A stretch of DNA of 64,000 bases from CAYRGY01 sp964424075 (GTDB lineage Bacteria > Patescibacteriota > Gracilibacteria > UBA1369). The notes under the pieces are model-generated. The model saw only the letters and a program-made list of their open reading frames with translations. It was not told where the DNA came from and did not search any database. Of the stretch, positions 9,110-16,815 are shown in pieces (position 1 is the first letter of the stretch; each line of letters starts with the position of its first letter). The position numbers and the translations under genes were made by a program. The stretch lies in NCBI GenBank assembly GCA_964424075.1, contig CAYRGY010000001.1, forward strand, positions 248,001 through 312,000, in the 5' to 3' direction.

Positions 9110-9676
9110 TTGAATATGTTAGCAAAAAAATCCCCCCAAGATCCTGACCTGGAATTGGTACTACTAGCCACCGGAAAGGAGCACAACCCTAGGCAGCAGG
9201 AAGAAGCTTTGGTGGCCCTTTATAACAAATATTTCAAATTAATCTACGGCTATTTTTATAATAAAACCGGAAATCACACCACGACAGAAGACCTAACCTC
9301 AGAGACTTTTCTCCAATTCACCAAGGACTTAGGCAAATTTCAACAGCGCTCCAGCTTTAAGAATTGGCTATTTGGAATAGCAAAATTCATTCTACTTGCC
9401 CATCTTCGCGAAAAATATCAAACACCCTCCGAGCTCGACGAGAATCAAGCCATTGCCAAATTCGACCTCGAAGAACCTCAAGACAACAAACATGAGAGCA
9501 TCCTACAAAAAATCCTTGAACAACTCTCACCAAAATATTCCCAAGTGCTCGACCTGAGATTTCTGCAAGGTTATACCATTGCAGAGACGGCTACCGAGCT
9601 TGGCTTAACGCCACAAAACATCAAGGTTCTCCAACATCGGGCACTCAAGAAAGCCAACAAACTTGCTAACCTGTAA
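9110..9676 (+). CDS. ECF-type RNA polymerase sigma factor
   Basis: A 188-residue sigma-70-family protein. Region 2 spans about residues 35-105 (YNKYFKLIYGYFYN, EDLTSETFLQF, SSFKNWLFGIAKF). Region 4 lies in the last 60 residues (LSPKYSQVLDLRFLQGYT, IAETATELGLTPQNIKVLQHRALKK) with the promoter -35-binding helix-turn-helix. It lacks region 3 and has the normal ECF length. The next gene encodes a small membrane protein that could be its anti-sigma factor. The target regulon is unknown. Confidence 0.92.
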   Translation: MNMLAKKSPQDPDLELVLLATGKEHNPRQQEEALVALYNKYFKLIYGYFYNKTGNHTTTEDLTSETFLQFTKDLGKFQQRSSFKNWLFGIAKFILLAHLREKYQTPSELDENQAIAKFDLEEPQDNKHESILQKILEQLSPKYSQVLDLRFLQGYTIAETATELGLTPQNIKVLQHRALKKANKLANL

Positions 9677-9710
9677 CCCTTATGACACTATACTGACAAA
9701 ACCGCATACT

Positions 9711-10010
9711 ATGAACACGCCCAATCCACAATTCAAAAGGCAGCTCGAGAAGCAAATCCGCCAACAATTCCGAGCTCAAAATCAAGAGGCGCGCCCCCCG
9801 GTGTTCAGTCTTTACAAATTACTGATTCAACCTTTTACATTGGCAGTCGCTTCAACCGCTTTGCTAACCATGATTGCCTGGCCTTTTATCAACTCAACTG
9901 AAACCGTGACTGCGGAACAGGAAATTGAAGAGCTTTATATTGCCTTTGAGACCGAAGAGCTCGCCGAAATCGACGCCTACCTTGAACTTATCCTCGAAGA
10001 AGCATCATGA
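9711..10010 (+). CDS. Small single-pass membrane protein, candidate anti-sigma factor
   Basis: The ATG at 9711 gives a 99-residue product; an upstream TTG at 9663 would overlap the sigma gene. The N-terminal 35 residues are polar (possible sigma-binding tail), one membrane helix follows (FTLAVASTALLTMIAWPFI, about 45-63), and the outer tail is very acidic (EEIEELYIAFETEELAEIDAYLELILEE). Position after an ECF sigma gene suggests an anti-sigma role, but no zinc-binding His/Cys motif is present. It overlaps the next gene by four bases. Confidence 0.7.
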   Translation: MNTPNPQFKRQLEKQIRQQFRAQNQEARPPVFSLYKLLIQPFTLAVASTALLTMIAWPFINSTETVTAEQEIEELYIAFETEELAEIDAYLELILEEAS

Positions 10011-10570
10011 TCAAAATCATACCCCTAACATTTATAGTACTTGTCCTCAGTGTCAGCCTCGCCCAAGCTCATGACTTTGATGACCATCAAGCCCCACTAA
10101 GACAACATTTAATTCAACAATTTGAGGGTAGACGTGGAGAAATAAGGGAAAATGTTAAGAATCGCTTATTGGAGCAACATAGAAAGGGGCTACTGAATGC
10201 AATCGCCAAACTGGATTCCCATTTTGCATCGATGGAAGAAAAGATTAATGCCACCCAAAAGTTGAATCCTGAACAAAAACAAAAACTGTATAAATACGTC
10301 AAGGAAAGGCGCAATACTATCAAGCAATTTCGCCAACAAGTTGAAAAAGCAACCGAACCACAGCAAATTAGAGCAGCGGCCCAAATGTTACGCCAAGGAA
10401 TAGATAACACCCGAGAACAAATCCAGGCCGTCGCCCAAAAGCATCCTCGGTTTCAACAAAAGCCGCTTTATCAAAACTCCTGGAGGCAACCCAAACACGG
10501 CCCTACACCCCCTGTATATTCAACTTTCAAAACTTTTCAAAACGGATTTGGATTGATTTGGCGACGTTAA
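10007..10570 (+). CDS. Secreted helical protein in sigma factor operon
   Basis: A 187-residue product with a signal peptide ending SLAQA (about residue 21). The mature part is a long charged helix with Gln/Lys/Arg (EEKINATQKLNPEQKQKLYK, REQIQAVAQKHP), resembling in general style the periplasmic Spy/CpxP-type helical chaperones; LTxxQ motifs of that family are not present, so this is only a resemblance. The His/Asp-rich mature N-terminus (HDFDDHQ) could bind metal. Third gene of the sigma unit and plausibly a target or sensor. Confidence 0.72.
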   Translation: MIKIIPLTFIVLVLSVSLAQAHDFDDHQAPLRQHLIQQFEGRRGEIRENVKNRLLEQHRKGLLNAIAKLDSHFASMEEKINATQKLNPEQKQKLYKYVKERRNTIKQFRQQVEKATEPQQIRAAAQMLRQGIDNTREQIQAVAQKHPRFQQKPLYQNSWRQPKHGPTPPVYSTFKTFQNGFGLIWRR

Positions 10571-10740
10571 TTAGCCTCGGGACTATCCACAATTTGAGTC
10601 AAATAATCTTCCGAACAAAATCGCTCTTTAACCAAATCAGCATATTGAGCAATCTCTTCTATATTTTGAGGGAAACAATCCAGTCCCATTTCAATACAAA
10701 CCGCATCCAAAGCGTCCCCATTTGCCTCTTTTAAATACAC
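10567..10740 (-). CDS. Small unknown protein downstream of recR (start uncertain)
   Basis: A short frame ending ADLVKERFCSEDYLTQIV then stop, with GTG at 10740 as the only reasonable start (57 residues). Coding-like sequence continues upstream in the same frame (HYECTSAKVAPDHAGSSV) without ATG, GTG or TTG right back to the UAA stop of recR at 10825, so the real N-terminus is unclear. No family recognised. It converges with the secreted-protein gene, overlapping it by four bases. Confidence 0.5.
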   Translation of the reverse strand: MYLKEANGDALDAVCIEMGLDCFPQNIEEIAQYADLVKERFCSEDYLTQIVDSPEAN

Positions 10741-10824
10741 TTTTTTCCAGGCAGTTCGTACGCTTGAGCCGGCATGATCGGGAGCAACTTTGGCGGAAGT
10801 GCATTCATAATGAGTTAAAAAAGC

Positions 10825-11451
10825 TTAATTATATTCACTGCGTCCTTGAAGCGCGCGTGTAAGAGTCACCTCATCTGCATAATCAAGATCACCGCCTGCA
10901 GGAATCCCCAGTGCAATTCGGGAAATTCTCACTCCCAGTGGTTTTAGTAATTTAGTTAGATACATCGCCGTAGTCTCCCCTTCCAGCGAAGGATTGGTAG
11001 CAATGATAATTTCAATTTCCTCTGCCGCAACACTCTCCTCAATCAAACGATCCACCCGCATTTTCAGCTCTCCAACTTTGATTTGTTCCGGTCCGATTCC
11101 GTCCACCGGCGACAAAACTCCGTGCAACACATGATACACACCACGAAATTGTCGGGTTCTCTCCAGCGCGACCACATCCAGTATTTCTTCAACTATACAA
11201 ATCTGACGAGCATCGCGCGTTTCGTCACTGCATATTCTACACTTTTCACTTTCCGCCACATTCCAACAGCGTTCGCAAAATGTTAGTCCACGCCTCACAC
11301 CTGCTACAGCTTGCGCTAAACCGTCAATTCGAAGATCTGGAGAACTCAAAAGATGCATAGCGAGTCGTTGGGCTGACTTGGGCCCAATCCCTGGGAGGCG
11401 AGCAAATTCATCTATTACTTTTTGTACTGATTCAGGCAGGAAATTGTTCAT
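10825..11451 (-). CDS. recR: Recombination protein RecR
   Basis: A 208-residue protein with the RecR layout: helix-hairpin-helix (LPGIGPKSAQRLAMHLL), the four-Cys zinc module (CERCWNVAESEKCRIC), the Toprim domain (ICIVEEILDVVALERTRQF) and the C-terminal Walker-B-like segment (SRIALGIPAGGDLDYADEVT). RecR works with RecO and RecF in loading RecA at gaps. The C-terminus (TLTRALQGRSEYN) has the usual end, so the protein is complete. Confidence 0.97.
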   Translation of the reverse strand: MNNFLPESVQKVIDEFARLPGIGPKSAQRLAMHLLSSPDLRIDGLAQAVAGVRRGLTFCERCWNVAESEKCRICSDETRDARQICIVEEILDVVALERTRQFRGVYHVLHGVLSPVDGIGPEQIKVGELKMRVDRLIEESVAAEEIEIIIATNPSLEGETTAMYLTKLLKPLGVRISRIALGIPAGGDLDYADEVTLTRALQGRSEYN

Positions 11452-11501
11452 GTGTATTATTTATCACAGTTCGTGGCTCTGTGCCACAACAAAAAGATTT
11501 C

Positions 11502-11530
11502 TTGACAACCGAAATCAATGAGCCTACCAT
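11502..11530 (+). promoter_or_regulatory. Sigma-70-type promoter for the Leu attenuator
   Basis: TTGACA at 11502-11507, a 17-base spacer and TACCAT at 11525-11530. The predicted transcription start (about 11537) lies two bases before the ATG of the leader peptide, so that peptide would be translated from a nearly leaderless mRNA. Confidence 0.7.
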
Positions 11531-11538
11531 TGGCCTCG

Positions 11539-11610
11539 ATGAAATCTACATACATGCAAATCGCGCTGGGCCTACTGCTTCTCCTCGTACCAAACGAGCG
11601 GAATTTGTAG
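11539..11610 (+). CDS. Leucine-rich leader peptide (attenuator)
   Basis: A 23-codon frame with the product MKSTYMQIALGLLLLLVPNE plus three residues. Six of seven consecutive codons (CTG GGC CTA CTG CTT CTC CTC) are Leu and the run includes rarely used Leu codons. It is followed by a terminator hairpin and then by a LeuA-family gene. In leucine operons of other bacteria, ribosome stalling on such Leu runs when charged tRNA-Leu is scarce prevents terminator formation. No Shine-Dalgarno site precedes it. Confidence 0.8.
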   Translation: MKSTYMQIALGLLLLLVPNERNL

Positions 11611-11678
11611 TCTCAAGTAATAGCACTAAGTAGAAGACATCAAAATACCGCTCAAGACGCCAGAGCGGGATTTTTTTT
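11596..11678 (+). promoter_or_regulatory. Transcription attenuator with mutually exclusive hairpins
   Basis: GAGCGG at 11596-11601, inside the leader peptide just after the Leu codons, is complementary to CCGCTC at 11648-11653. CCGCTC can instead pair with GAGCGG at 11663-11668, which is followed by GATTTTTTTT and forms an intrinsic terminator. The first pairing would act as antiterminator when a ribosome stalls at the Leu run. Seen in sequence; function inferred from the classical leu/his/trp model. Confidence 0.78.
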
Positions 11679-11701
11679 ATTAACCCTTAACTACAAAAAC
11701 A

Positions 11702-13528
11702 ATGTCAGAAATAATCAAATCAGCCATGGAGTTTGAACCGCAAATCGACATGTTCGACCCGGATATAATTCCGACAGAACAAAAAAACCGCAAACATATT
11801 AAGTTTTTTGACACAACTCTACGAGATGGAGAGCAAGCTGTCGACGCCAGCATGACCGCGGAAGAAAAGCTTTATTTAGCTGAACTTATCGCTAGAACTA
11901 ATGTTGATCGAATGGAATTGGGATTTCCTTCGTCCACTATTGAGGATCTGAAAGCTTGTCAGGACATTGTGAAAATGATTAATCGAAAAGGTTTTTCAAC
12001 TGAAGTTTGCGCTTTGGGGCGTTGCGGATTTGAGAGAAAAGGTGAATTTGTCACTAGAGATATTGATGCAATTACTGAGGCTCTTAAAGATGCCAAGAAG
12101 CCGTTTTATCACATTTTCATCGGGACATCGCCCATACATCGCCGGGAAAAATTGAATATGAAAGAGGAGCAGGTTTTAGATTCCATTCATAGAAGCATTG
12201 CTCATGCACGTGCAGAATCTCATAAGGTCAGTGGCAAACCCTGGCCGGTTGAGTTCTCTGCTGAAGATGCCATGCGAACCGAGCTGCCTTTTTTGATCAA
12301 AGCAGTTCGAGTAGCTATCTTATCAGGTGCTGATCGTATCAATCTGCCGGACACAGTTGGTATCAACAATGATTTGTACACCGGCTATGTTTTCCATCAA
12401 GTAATTAAAGCTTGTCAGGATTTAATAGATCATGCACGCGCCAATGGTGGTGATATTGAATTTTCCATCCATGCTCACAATGATAGGGCGACAGCAGTTG
12501 CAAGCTCTATTCGCGCCATGATCAATGGAGCAACACAAATAGAAGGTTGTTTGGGTAATTGGGGCGAGCGGGCCGGCAACACCAACTTGATTCATGTTGC
12601 TGAACAAATCTCTGCCAATGGAGGAAGAATTAGCCCACACACAAATTTCACTCACCAACTTGATTCTCGCAAATTAACACCTACTCAACAGGCAATCTGT
12701 GATGTTTTGGGAGCATCAATTGACCCCAAAACTCCTGTTTATGGCGAACATGTTACCTTGCACGGAGCTGGAATTCATCAAGATGGAATGAATAAGACGC
12801 AAGAAAAGCTAGGCTCCGAAAGTGCTTATAATATTGTTGATATTTCTGAATATGGTGGACGTGAAGGAGAAAGAGTAACTTGTGCCCGCTCTGGAAGTGC
12901 TCATATTCAAAATGCCATGGCGAAATTTGATATTCATTTGGACAAAAAAAGAGATGCTAAATTACTTGCCAAGTTGTCACAAAGAGTCAAGCAATCCTCC
13001 ACTAGAACTCGCGGAGTATATCCAGCTCAAGTGCTAATTGAATACTCCAGGGAATTGGAAGGATATATTGACCCGCAATTTAAAATTAGTGGCGATCAAG
13101 TTGAAATCAAGTTTTATTATAGCAGTCAAATTAACGCTCTTACCGGTAAAATATCTCCAGGTAACAGTGGAGTGGAAGGTGTAATTAATGCAATTAAAGA
13201 ATACGCTCGGCAGCCGGTGGATATTATTGACCTGAATCAGCGAAATCAAATGACACTTACTGATGTCGATAAAAGATATCAAGCGTCGATTAGAGGACAG
13301 GCCATTTCGCCAAATAGCGGCTCACAAGCTGAAGCTATCAGCCAAATCACTATCAGCAATGGCCAAAATACTTATACCGCCCGAGCCATTGACCAGGACG
13401 CCGAGCAGGCACACATGAAGGCCGCCTTTGAAGCCAGTTGGCCAATTATTCGTGAAAGTCTAATTGGTGAAGATGAGCCCGTACATAGTTTTGTCGATCC
13501 TAGAAAGGGTTTGGCTTATCACTCTTAA
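11702..13528 (+). CDS. leuA: 2-isopropylmalate synthase (LeuA family)
   Basis: A 608-residue enzyme of the LeuA/homocitrate family. The TIM-barrel catalytic half shows FFDTTLRDGEQ (metal Asp and Arg), LPDTVGINND and the metal-binding HAHNDRATAVASS. The C-terminal 180 residues form the regulatory dimer domain, with GYIDPQFKISGDQVEIKFYY. It would condense acetyl-CoA with 2-ketoisovalerate, the first step of leucine synthesis, with the dimer domain giving leucine feedback. The upstream Leu-codon attenuator supports this substrate. leuB and leuCD are not in the window. Confidence 0.88.
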   Translation: MSEIIKSAMEFEPQIDMFDPDIIPTEQKNRKHIKFFDTTLRDGEQAVDASMTAEEKLYLAELIARTNVDRMELGFPSSTIEDLKACQDIVKMINRKGFSTEVCALGRCGFERKGEFVTRDIDAITEALKDAKKPFYHIFIGTSPIHRREKLNMKEEQVLDSIHRSIAHARAESHKVSGKPWPVEFSAEDAMRTELPFLIKAVRVAILSGADRINLPDTVGINNDLYTGYVFHQVIKACQDLIDHARANGGDIEFSIHAHNDRATAVASSIRAMINGATQIEGCLGNWGERAGNTNLIHVAEQISANGGRISPHTNFTHQLDSRKLTPTQQAICDVLGASIDPKTPVYGEHVTLHGAGIHQDGMNKTQEKLGSESAYNIVDISEYGGREGERVTCARSGSAHIQNAMAKFDIHLDKKRDAKLLAKLSQRVKQSSTRTRGVYPAQVLIEYSRELEGYIDPQFKISGDQVEIKFYYSSQINALTGKISPGNSGVEGVINAIKEYARQPVDIIDLNQRNQMTLTDVDKRYQASIRGQAISPNSGSQAEAISQITISNGQNTYTARAIDQDAEQAHMKAAFEASWPIIRESLIGEDEPVHSFVDPRKGLAYHS

Positions 13529-13532
13529 AAAG

Positions 13533-13560
13533 TTGACATATCAAAAATCACCGTTAAACT
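13533..13560 (+). promoter_or_regulatory. Promoter for the Ile attenuator
   Basis: TTGACA at 13533-13538, a 16-base spacer and TAAACT at 13555-13560. The predicted start point (about 13567) is one base before the leader-peptide ATG, the same near-leaderless layout as the leu attenuator. Confidence 0.6.
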
Positions 13561-13567
13561 CAGAACC

Positions 13568-13630
13568 ATGAAAGCAGCAACTACTCAAATCATTATTAGC
13601 ATTATTATCCCCTCGCCCAGCGACGAGTAG
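13568..13630 (+). CDS. Isoleucine-rich leader peptide (attenuator)
   Basis: A 20-codon frame with the product MKAATTQIIISIIIPSPSDE. Codons 8-14 are ATC ATT ATT AGC ATT ATT ATC, so six of seven are Ile, preceded by two Thr codons. It lies between a promoter and a terminator hairpin just before a second LeuA-family gene. By analogy with ilv/leu leaders it would sense charged tRNA-Ile. No Shine-Dalgarno site is visible. Confidence 0.8.
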   Translation: MKAATTQIIISIIIPSPSDE

Positions 13631-13684
13631 TGTTGTTATGACTAAATAACACCAACACCCTGTCGCAACCCGGCGGGGTTTTTT
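13611..13684 (+). promoter_or_regulatory. Transcription attenuator upstream of second LeuA-family gene
   Basis: The terminator stem is AACCC (13667-13671) with GGGTT (13676-13680) followed by T6. Upstream alternatives are GCGAC at 13620-13624 in the leader, complementary to GTCGC at 13662-13666 immediately beside the terminator stem, and a GTTAT...ATAAC hairpin at 13634-13650. These could switch between termination and readthrough. The pairing scheme is less clear-cut than in the leu attenuator. Confidence 0.65.
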
Positions 13685-13702
13685 AAATCCTAACCTTGCA
13701 AC

Positions 13703-15442
13703 ATGACATTTAGAAGGAATCCCGATTATGTAGACGTCATGAACACTGACCTCCGAGATGGCCGCCAGGCTCCCGGCTACAGTATGCGTGATCCGGAAAA
13801 TCCCACATCTATTGATTGGATTCTAGATCATGCCCGCAAACTTAAATCAGCCCGTTATGACATTCTCGAAGCCGGCTTCGCCGTCGGTGGTGAAGAAGAG
13901 CAACGCATAATTAGTGAAGTCGGGAAGGTGTGTCTGGAAGGAATCGATGACCCACAGGTGTTTAATCCTCAAGTGGCAGCCATGTCATTTATGCTTAATC
14001 TTAAAAAACCTGATGAGTATCGTCAATCCCTCGATGCTGCTTTTCAATCAATCAACTCTCTAATCGAATGCAATCGAGGTCGTATCACCATGCTGGTCAG
14101 TACGTCGCCCCTAATGCGAAAAAACAGTACCCGCATGTCCAAACCGGAAATTATTGAGAATGCTCAAGCCAGTGGTGAATATGTTGTTCGGGAATTTGCT
14201 AAAAGATGCGGATACCCCAATTTGCAATATTATATTGAGGGAGCTACTCAAACCGAACCCGATTTCCTCATTGATGTGAACAGAGCCATAATTCAGGCTA
14301 TTTTTTCAACAGCCAAAAAAGAAGGCTTTAAAACTGAAGAGTTAACCATCGTGGCTTCGCTTCCTGACACCACTGGAGTTGCGCGACCTTCTCACTATGG
14401 GAAAATGTTTGCACAAGTTCACCAAGAAATCCCTGAAATTAAAAAATATGGCGTCATCACCAGTGCCCATTGCCACAATGATCGAGGCAATGCTGTCGCC
14501 AATTCTGTGGAAGCGGTTGAAAATGGCGCTCGTCAGGTCGAAGTGACCACACTCGGTATAGGAGAGCGCTGCGGAAATGCTAGTGCCTCTGAAGTGGTTT
14601 GCCAACTTCACGAATATGAAGACGATCTAGACTATGTTGAATATGGTGTAAACCGCTCAGCACTTCAAGATTGTGCCGAATCGCTAAGTCGAATTACCGG
14701 CCATACCATTTTGCCTAATCAACCGCTTCACGGCATCAACGCCAACGCCACCGCAGCAGGTATTCACCAAAATGCCCAAAATAAGGATGACAAGACTTAC
14801 AACGCTATCGACGTTCGCGAATACGGCAATGATGCAGACAAGATTTTACTCAGCGCTATGAGCGGTCTTAACACTGTCCGCGCCCTCTTGATGGCCAAAG
14901 GTCTTAAACTTGACGAAGGCGAATATCGTCAGCTCACTCGCGAACTCAAGGATCAGGAAACCCGCTCTCTCACCATAGAACAATTCATCGCCAAATATGT
15001 AGCCATACCGGAAAGAGTACGTGGATTTGAATTTCAGGATTTTACCCACGGAGGTATCAAATTAATGGACGATACTTTCCATTACGCAGGTGGCGACACA
15101 GAACAAGTTCAATTCCAAGTCACTTGGCAAAACGGCCGCGACCACGAATCCGAACTCTTAACCAGCGAATCAACCACCGGTCTAATCGACGCCACCAAGC
15201 GGGCCTACGAAGCATTCCTCGGTCAACTAATCGAGTTCAAATCCTATAACATCACTCCTTCCTCTGAAGTTTCCTCTTCAGCAGAAGTAGTCGCCGACAT
15301 TTCCATGCTTGTCGACGGCAAATTCGTCCGTGGTCTTGGCGTTTCCCATGACCAAAACCGCGCCGCCGCCCGCGCCATCGCCAACGGCCTCAACCGCCTG
15401 CCCCAAACTCGTGAGAGAGTCAGCCAGACACCGGGGAAGTAG
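13703..15442 (+). CDS. Citramalate/2-isopropylmalate synthase family enzyme, probably citramalate synthase
   Basis: A 579-residue LeuA-family enzyme with MNTDLRDGRQAPGYS (metal Asp and catalytic Arg), SAHCHNDRGNAVANSVEA (metal His pair), GIGERCGNAS and a C-terminal LeuA dimer domain (about 430-560). Paralogue of the preceding gene but clearly divergent. Its Ile-codon attenuator suggests it makes (R)-citramalate from pyruvate and acetyl-CoA, the threonine-independent route to isoleucine. Family membership is sure; the substrate is inferred from the leader and could be wrong. Confidence 0.82.
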   Translation: MTFRRNPDYVDVMNTDLRDGRQAPGYSMRDPENPTSIDWILDHARKLKSARYDILEAGFAVGGEEEQRIISEVGKVCLEGIDDPQVFNPQVAAMSFMLNLKKPDEYRQSLDAAFQSINSLIECNRGRITMLVSTSPLMRKNSTRMSKPEIIENAQASGEYVVREFAKRCGYPNLQYYIEGATQTEPDFLIDVNRAIIQAIFSTAKKEGFKTEELTIVASLPDTTGVARPSHYGKMFAQVHQEIPEIKKYGVITSAHCHNDRGNAVANSVEAVENGARQVEVTTLGIGERCGNASASEVVCQLHEYEDDLDYVEYGVNRSALQDCAESLSRITGHTILPNQPLHGINANATAAGIHQNAQNKDDKTYNAIDVREYGNDADKILLSAMSGLNTVRALLMAKGLKLDEGEYRQLTRELKDQETRSLTIEQFIAKYVAIPERVRGFEFQDFTHGGIKLMDDTFHYAGGDTEQVQFQVTWQNGRDHESELLTSESTTGLIDATKRAYEAFLGQLIEFKSYNITPSSEVSSSAEVVADISMLVDGKFVRGLGVSHDQNRAAARAIANGLNRLPQTRERVSQTPGK

Positions 15443-15452
15443 TGTAATTGTT

Positions 15453-15476
15453 GGCCAGATAGAGTAAAATCTGGCC
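15453..15476. terminator. Inverted repeat between synthase and rsgA
   Basis: A perfect 8-bp inverted repeat GGCCAGAT / ATCTGGCC with an 8-base AT loop. There is no T-run, so it may be a weak terminator or an operator. Confidence 0.4.
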
Positions 15477-15488
15477 ATAATTACATCT

Positions 15489-16494
15489 ATGCCGAAAAAT
15501 CGCCCCAACAATTTGTATGATCGACATCAGAACAAACGTGCATTAGCCAAAAAGCAAAGAGCTATAGCCAAAGTTTTTGGCAAATTGACTGACCGGTCAG
15601 AAGCGTCTATTCAAACAGACTTCGTGGCTGAACCAAATCCCGAACTTAAACAGGGGATAATCATCGAAATTAAGTCGGGAATATTTAATGTTTTATCGGA
15701 CAAACAAGTCATAGCTTGCAAGTTGGAAAAAACACTTCCCTTTGAGCTTGCTGGAGGATTGGTGGTTGGAGATAAGGTACAACTTGAATTTGAAGATTTG
15801 AATCAAGAATACCTAATTAAATCGAGACACCCCCGAAAGTCCTTTTTAGCCAGAATTCGCGGAGACAGCACCAGGCCTGGATTCTCGGAGAGCAGGCATG
15901 TTGTCGCTGCCAATATTGATTTGGGAATAATTGTGGCTTCAGCCAAAAATCCCACCTTTCACAGTGGTCTGATTGATCGCTATTTGGTTTTATGTCAAAA
16001 CGGTGCTGTAAAGCCAATAATTTGTGTTAACAAAGCCGATCTGACCTCAGAAAGGGACCCGATCATCGACTACTACAAACGTCAACTACATTTAAATGTC
16101 CTGGAAATTTCAGCACTTACCGGACTTGGTATTAAACAATTGAGGCGATTGCTTTATGACCGTATTTCCGTTCTTGTTGGCAACAGCGGTGTTGGCAAAA
16201 CTTCAATCATTAATGCTCTCACTGAATTGGAGCTCAAGACGCAAGAGGTAAGTCAAAAAAACCAGCAAGGTCGGCACACCACCACCTCCAGCAGTTTATA
16301 CCAATTGGATAGTCAAACCTTTATCATCGACACTCCCGGAATTTGAACCGTTTGAAGGCAATTGCCGCTATCAAGACTGTCTTCATGATCATGAACCGGA
16401 ATCCGATTGTTCAATTAAAAAGGCCGTCAGCACAGGTCAAATCGATCGACGTCGCTTTGAAAGTTACCAAAGACTGCTCGAAGAAACAGTTTAG
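15489..16494 (+). pseudogene. rsgA: Ribosome small subunit GTPase RsgA, internal deletion and frameshift
   Basis: RsgA (YloQ/EngC) helps mature the 30S subunit. The first 285 residues carry the OB fold and circularly permuted GTPase motifs (CVNKADLT, GNSGVGKTSIINAL, QGRHTTT, IIDTPGI) and then meet TGA at 16346. The zinc domain follows in another frame from 16345 to 16494: CRYQDCLHDHEPESDC and the ending RRFESYQRLLEET. About 20 residues normally present between DTPG and the first zinc Cys are missing. So a deletion that is not a multiple of three has removed them, or the assembly collapsed here. Confidence 0.85.
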
Positions 16495-16504
16495 TATACT
16501 GTTC

Positions 16505-16723
16505 CTAAATCTCGATTTCTTTCCAAAACCCGAAATCCAATCCATCATTGCTGTTGCGCGCCTCCAAAAAATCTCTCACGCTTCCGCCCTCCCTCACAGT
16601 ATCAATAGCAGACAAAATCGAGCGATGTGACACCACAAATAAGGTTTCATCCAGGTCATCCCGGCAAGCTCATTCCATCGCCTTGCTAATACTATTTTCT
16701 TTGTCATTAAGCTGATCATACAA
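16505..16723 (-). pseudogene. Remnant of a histidine-phosphatase-like gene
   Basis: On the minus strand, a frame with one internal TGA reads DETLFVVSHRSILSAIDTV and later DFGFWKEIEI before a stop. VVSHRSILSAI resembles the second catalytic His segment of phosphoglycerate-mutase-like phosphatases. No intact start or N-terminal RHG motif is present. Converges on the broken rsgA, so this stretch seems to be decaying. Confidence 0.4.
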
Positions 16724-16815
16724 GGATCACCAATATAAACAAATCAGTCTGATATATTGACAAATAATAATGACATGAGATACTAATGCAAGCTCTTTGA
16801 AAGCTAGGTTCAATC

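Noticed and set aside
16343..16630. Separate 95-codon gene after rsgA
   Set aside because: The first part is a shadow of the displaced rsgA zinc domain, which is recognisable in the neighbouring frame.
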